From Lacticaseibacillus casei DSM 20011 = JCM 1134 = ATCC 393 (lineage in GTDB: Bacteria; Bacillota; Bacilli; Lactobacillales; Lactobacillaceae), in contig NZ_AP012544.1 in the NCBI RefSeq assembly GCF_000829055.1, positions 1,364,001 through 1,428,000 of the forward strand: a DNA stretch of 64,000 nt. The letters run 5' to 3'. Position 1 is the stretch's first letter. Every line of letters begins with the position of its first letter. Under the pieces are notes generated by a model, which was not told where the DNA came from, did no database searches, and was given only the letters and a program-made list of their open reading frames with translations. The position numbers and the translations under genes were made by a program. Below are positions 63,337 to 64,000 of the stretch, piece after piece.

Positions 63337-64000
63337 TATAACCACGCCTCCCTCAAAGCAACTTCACACGCAAAAGGCTGCGCCCATGATGATGGCACCA
63401 TTTGAATCAGAGTGTCACCAGGATTAAAACGAAATTTGCTCCATTCATTGCCTATTGTGTGCAGGGTGCTATCAGGAACGCCGTTAACATATACTGCACG
63501 GTTAGCAACATCAATCGTCACAATGTCACCGGCACCAAAGCGGTTCTTCAAATCAGTCCAGTAATCAACGTTAAGCCATTCAACATCCATGTCATACACG
63601 CCCATATCGGGATATGGATAGTTTTTAAATCGCTGAAACCATAATGTAGTCCCCGTGATTGGGATTGATGCTTGAGCTGGTGTCAAAGCAATGGGTGGCA
63701 TTACCAATGGCGGATTTCTGGTAATGACTTCAGATGGCTTAATACCGCCTTGAACAATACCAGCAAGTTGCAGATTGAGCGTATTACCAAGCTTGGTCAG
63801 CTTAGCCTCATAATAGCGGCCATTGCTGAAAACCCTGCGGTTAAGTGTCTGTTGGAAAACTAATGTCGATCCCGCAAACACTTGGACATCAACATCATCT
63901 TTGCCGGCATAGTTTGCTCTGATAATCACCTCATAGGCCACGCCCGTATCATTATCAAGCGTCATTTCAATGGCGCCCAAGGCATTAACACTAGAATTGA
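63336..64000 (-). CDS. Distal tail (Dit)-type phage protein, C-terminal part (partial)
   Basis: The frame remains open through the right window edge; the 221 visible codons are the C-terminal part. Content includes galectin-like/beta-rich segments, with YDMDVEWLNVDYWTDLKNRFGAGDIVTIDVANRAVYVNG near the end (described by its ends) and final WAQPFACEVALREAWL, typical of siphovirus distal tail proteins. Position directly before the tail-tip gene fits the conserved order tape measure-Dit-tail tip. An in-frame TTG at 63980 is not the true start. Confidence 0.85.
   Translation of the reverse strand, partial: NSSVNALGAIEMTLDNDTGVAYEVIIRANYAGKDDVDVQVFAGSTLVFQQTLNRRVFSNGRYYEAKLTKLGNTLNLQLAGIVQGGIKPSEVITRNPPLVMPPIALTPAQASIPITGTTLWFQRFKNYPYPDMGVYDMDVEWLNVDYWTDLKNRFGAGDIVTIDVANRAVYVNGVPDSTLHTIGNEWSKFRFNPGDTLIQMVPSSWAQPFACEVALREAWL

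Overview
The window is chromosomal DNA of a low-to-mid GC Firmicute, most probably a member of the Lacticaseibacillus casei/paracasei/rhamnosus group. The support is the RexAB/AddAB-type recombinase with a cysteine-free RexB-like subunit, the mevalonate pathway, class Ib nrdHEF, PepO, the synteny ypsC-rnpB-gpsB-ypsA // recU-pbp1A, the block glyQS-dnaG-rpoD-trmK-nif3, and a Lactobacillus-type siphovirus prophage at the right edge. Species is an inference from gene content and protein style; no database was searched.

Layout. 1-12.6 kb holds mixed housekeeping genes: the lspA/rluD junction, an ebsA-fhs operon divergent from an RNase HI gene, a nitroreductase, cardiolipin synthase, an Mga-like regulator, the nrdHEF operon and a LysR regulator. 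12.8-19.7 kb holds pepO, a lipoate ligase, a 2-hydroxyacid dehydrogenase, the rRNA methylase YpsC and the RNase P RNA gene, with several copies of a palindromic intergenic repeat. 19.7-23.7 kb is the cell-division/wall cluster gpsB, ypsA, recU, pbp1A. 23.9-39.0 kb is a leftward run of DNA-metabolism and translation genes: addB, addA, dinG, ypmB, aspB, asnS, dnaD, nth, comEB. 39.1-42.1 kb is a rightward mevalonate operon (mvk, mvaD, fni) from which the expected phosphomevalonate kinase gene is absent. 42.2-54.3 kb is another leftward run: T-box-glyQS, dnaG-rpoD, trmK-nif3, tautomerase, DUF59 protein, methyltransferase-like, permease-like, rsmF.

54.35-64 kb is prophage DNA inserted directly upstream of the glyQS promoter. 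From the host junction rightwards it has a tyrosine integrase, an XRE regulator, a small rightward gene that I read as an Fst-type type I toxin with a convergent antisense RNA, a gene-poor stretch, a membrane protein with its own promoter, then the leftward late genes: GH25 endolysin, LLH-type holin, XhlA-like protein, XkdX-like peptide, a small tail-associated protein, a collagen-like tail/receptor-binding protein and a distal tail protein cut by the window end.

Most noteworthy: (1) the compact toxin/antisense RNA module at 56.03-56.36 kb, where the predicted antisense RNA can pair over the toxin start codon; (2) a family of about 120-bp long-armed palindromes at 15.1, 18.9, 19.0, 19.1, 28.9 and 44.5 kb, two of which abut ribosome-binding sites; (3) the missing mvaK2 in the mevalonate operon; (4) an endonuclease III with no cysteines; (5) the odd placement of integrase and lysis genes at the same prophage end.
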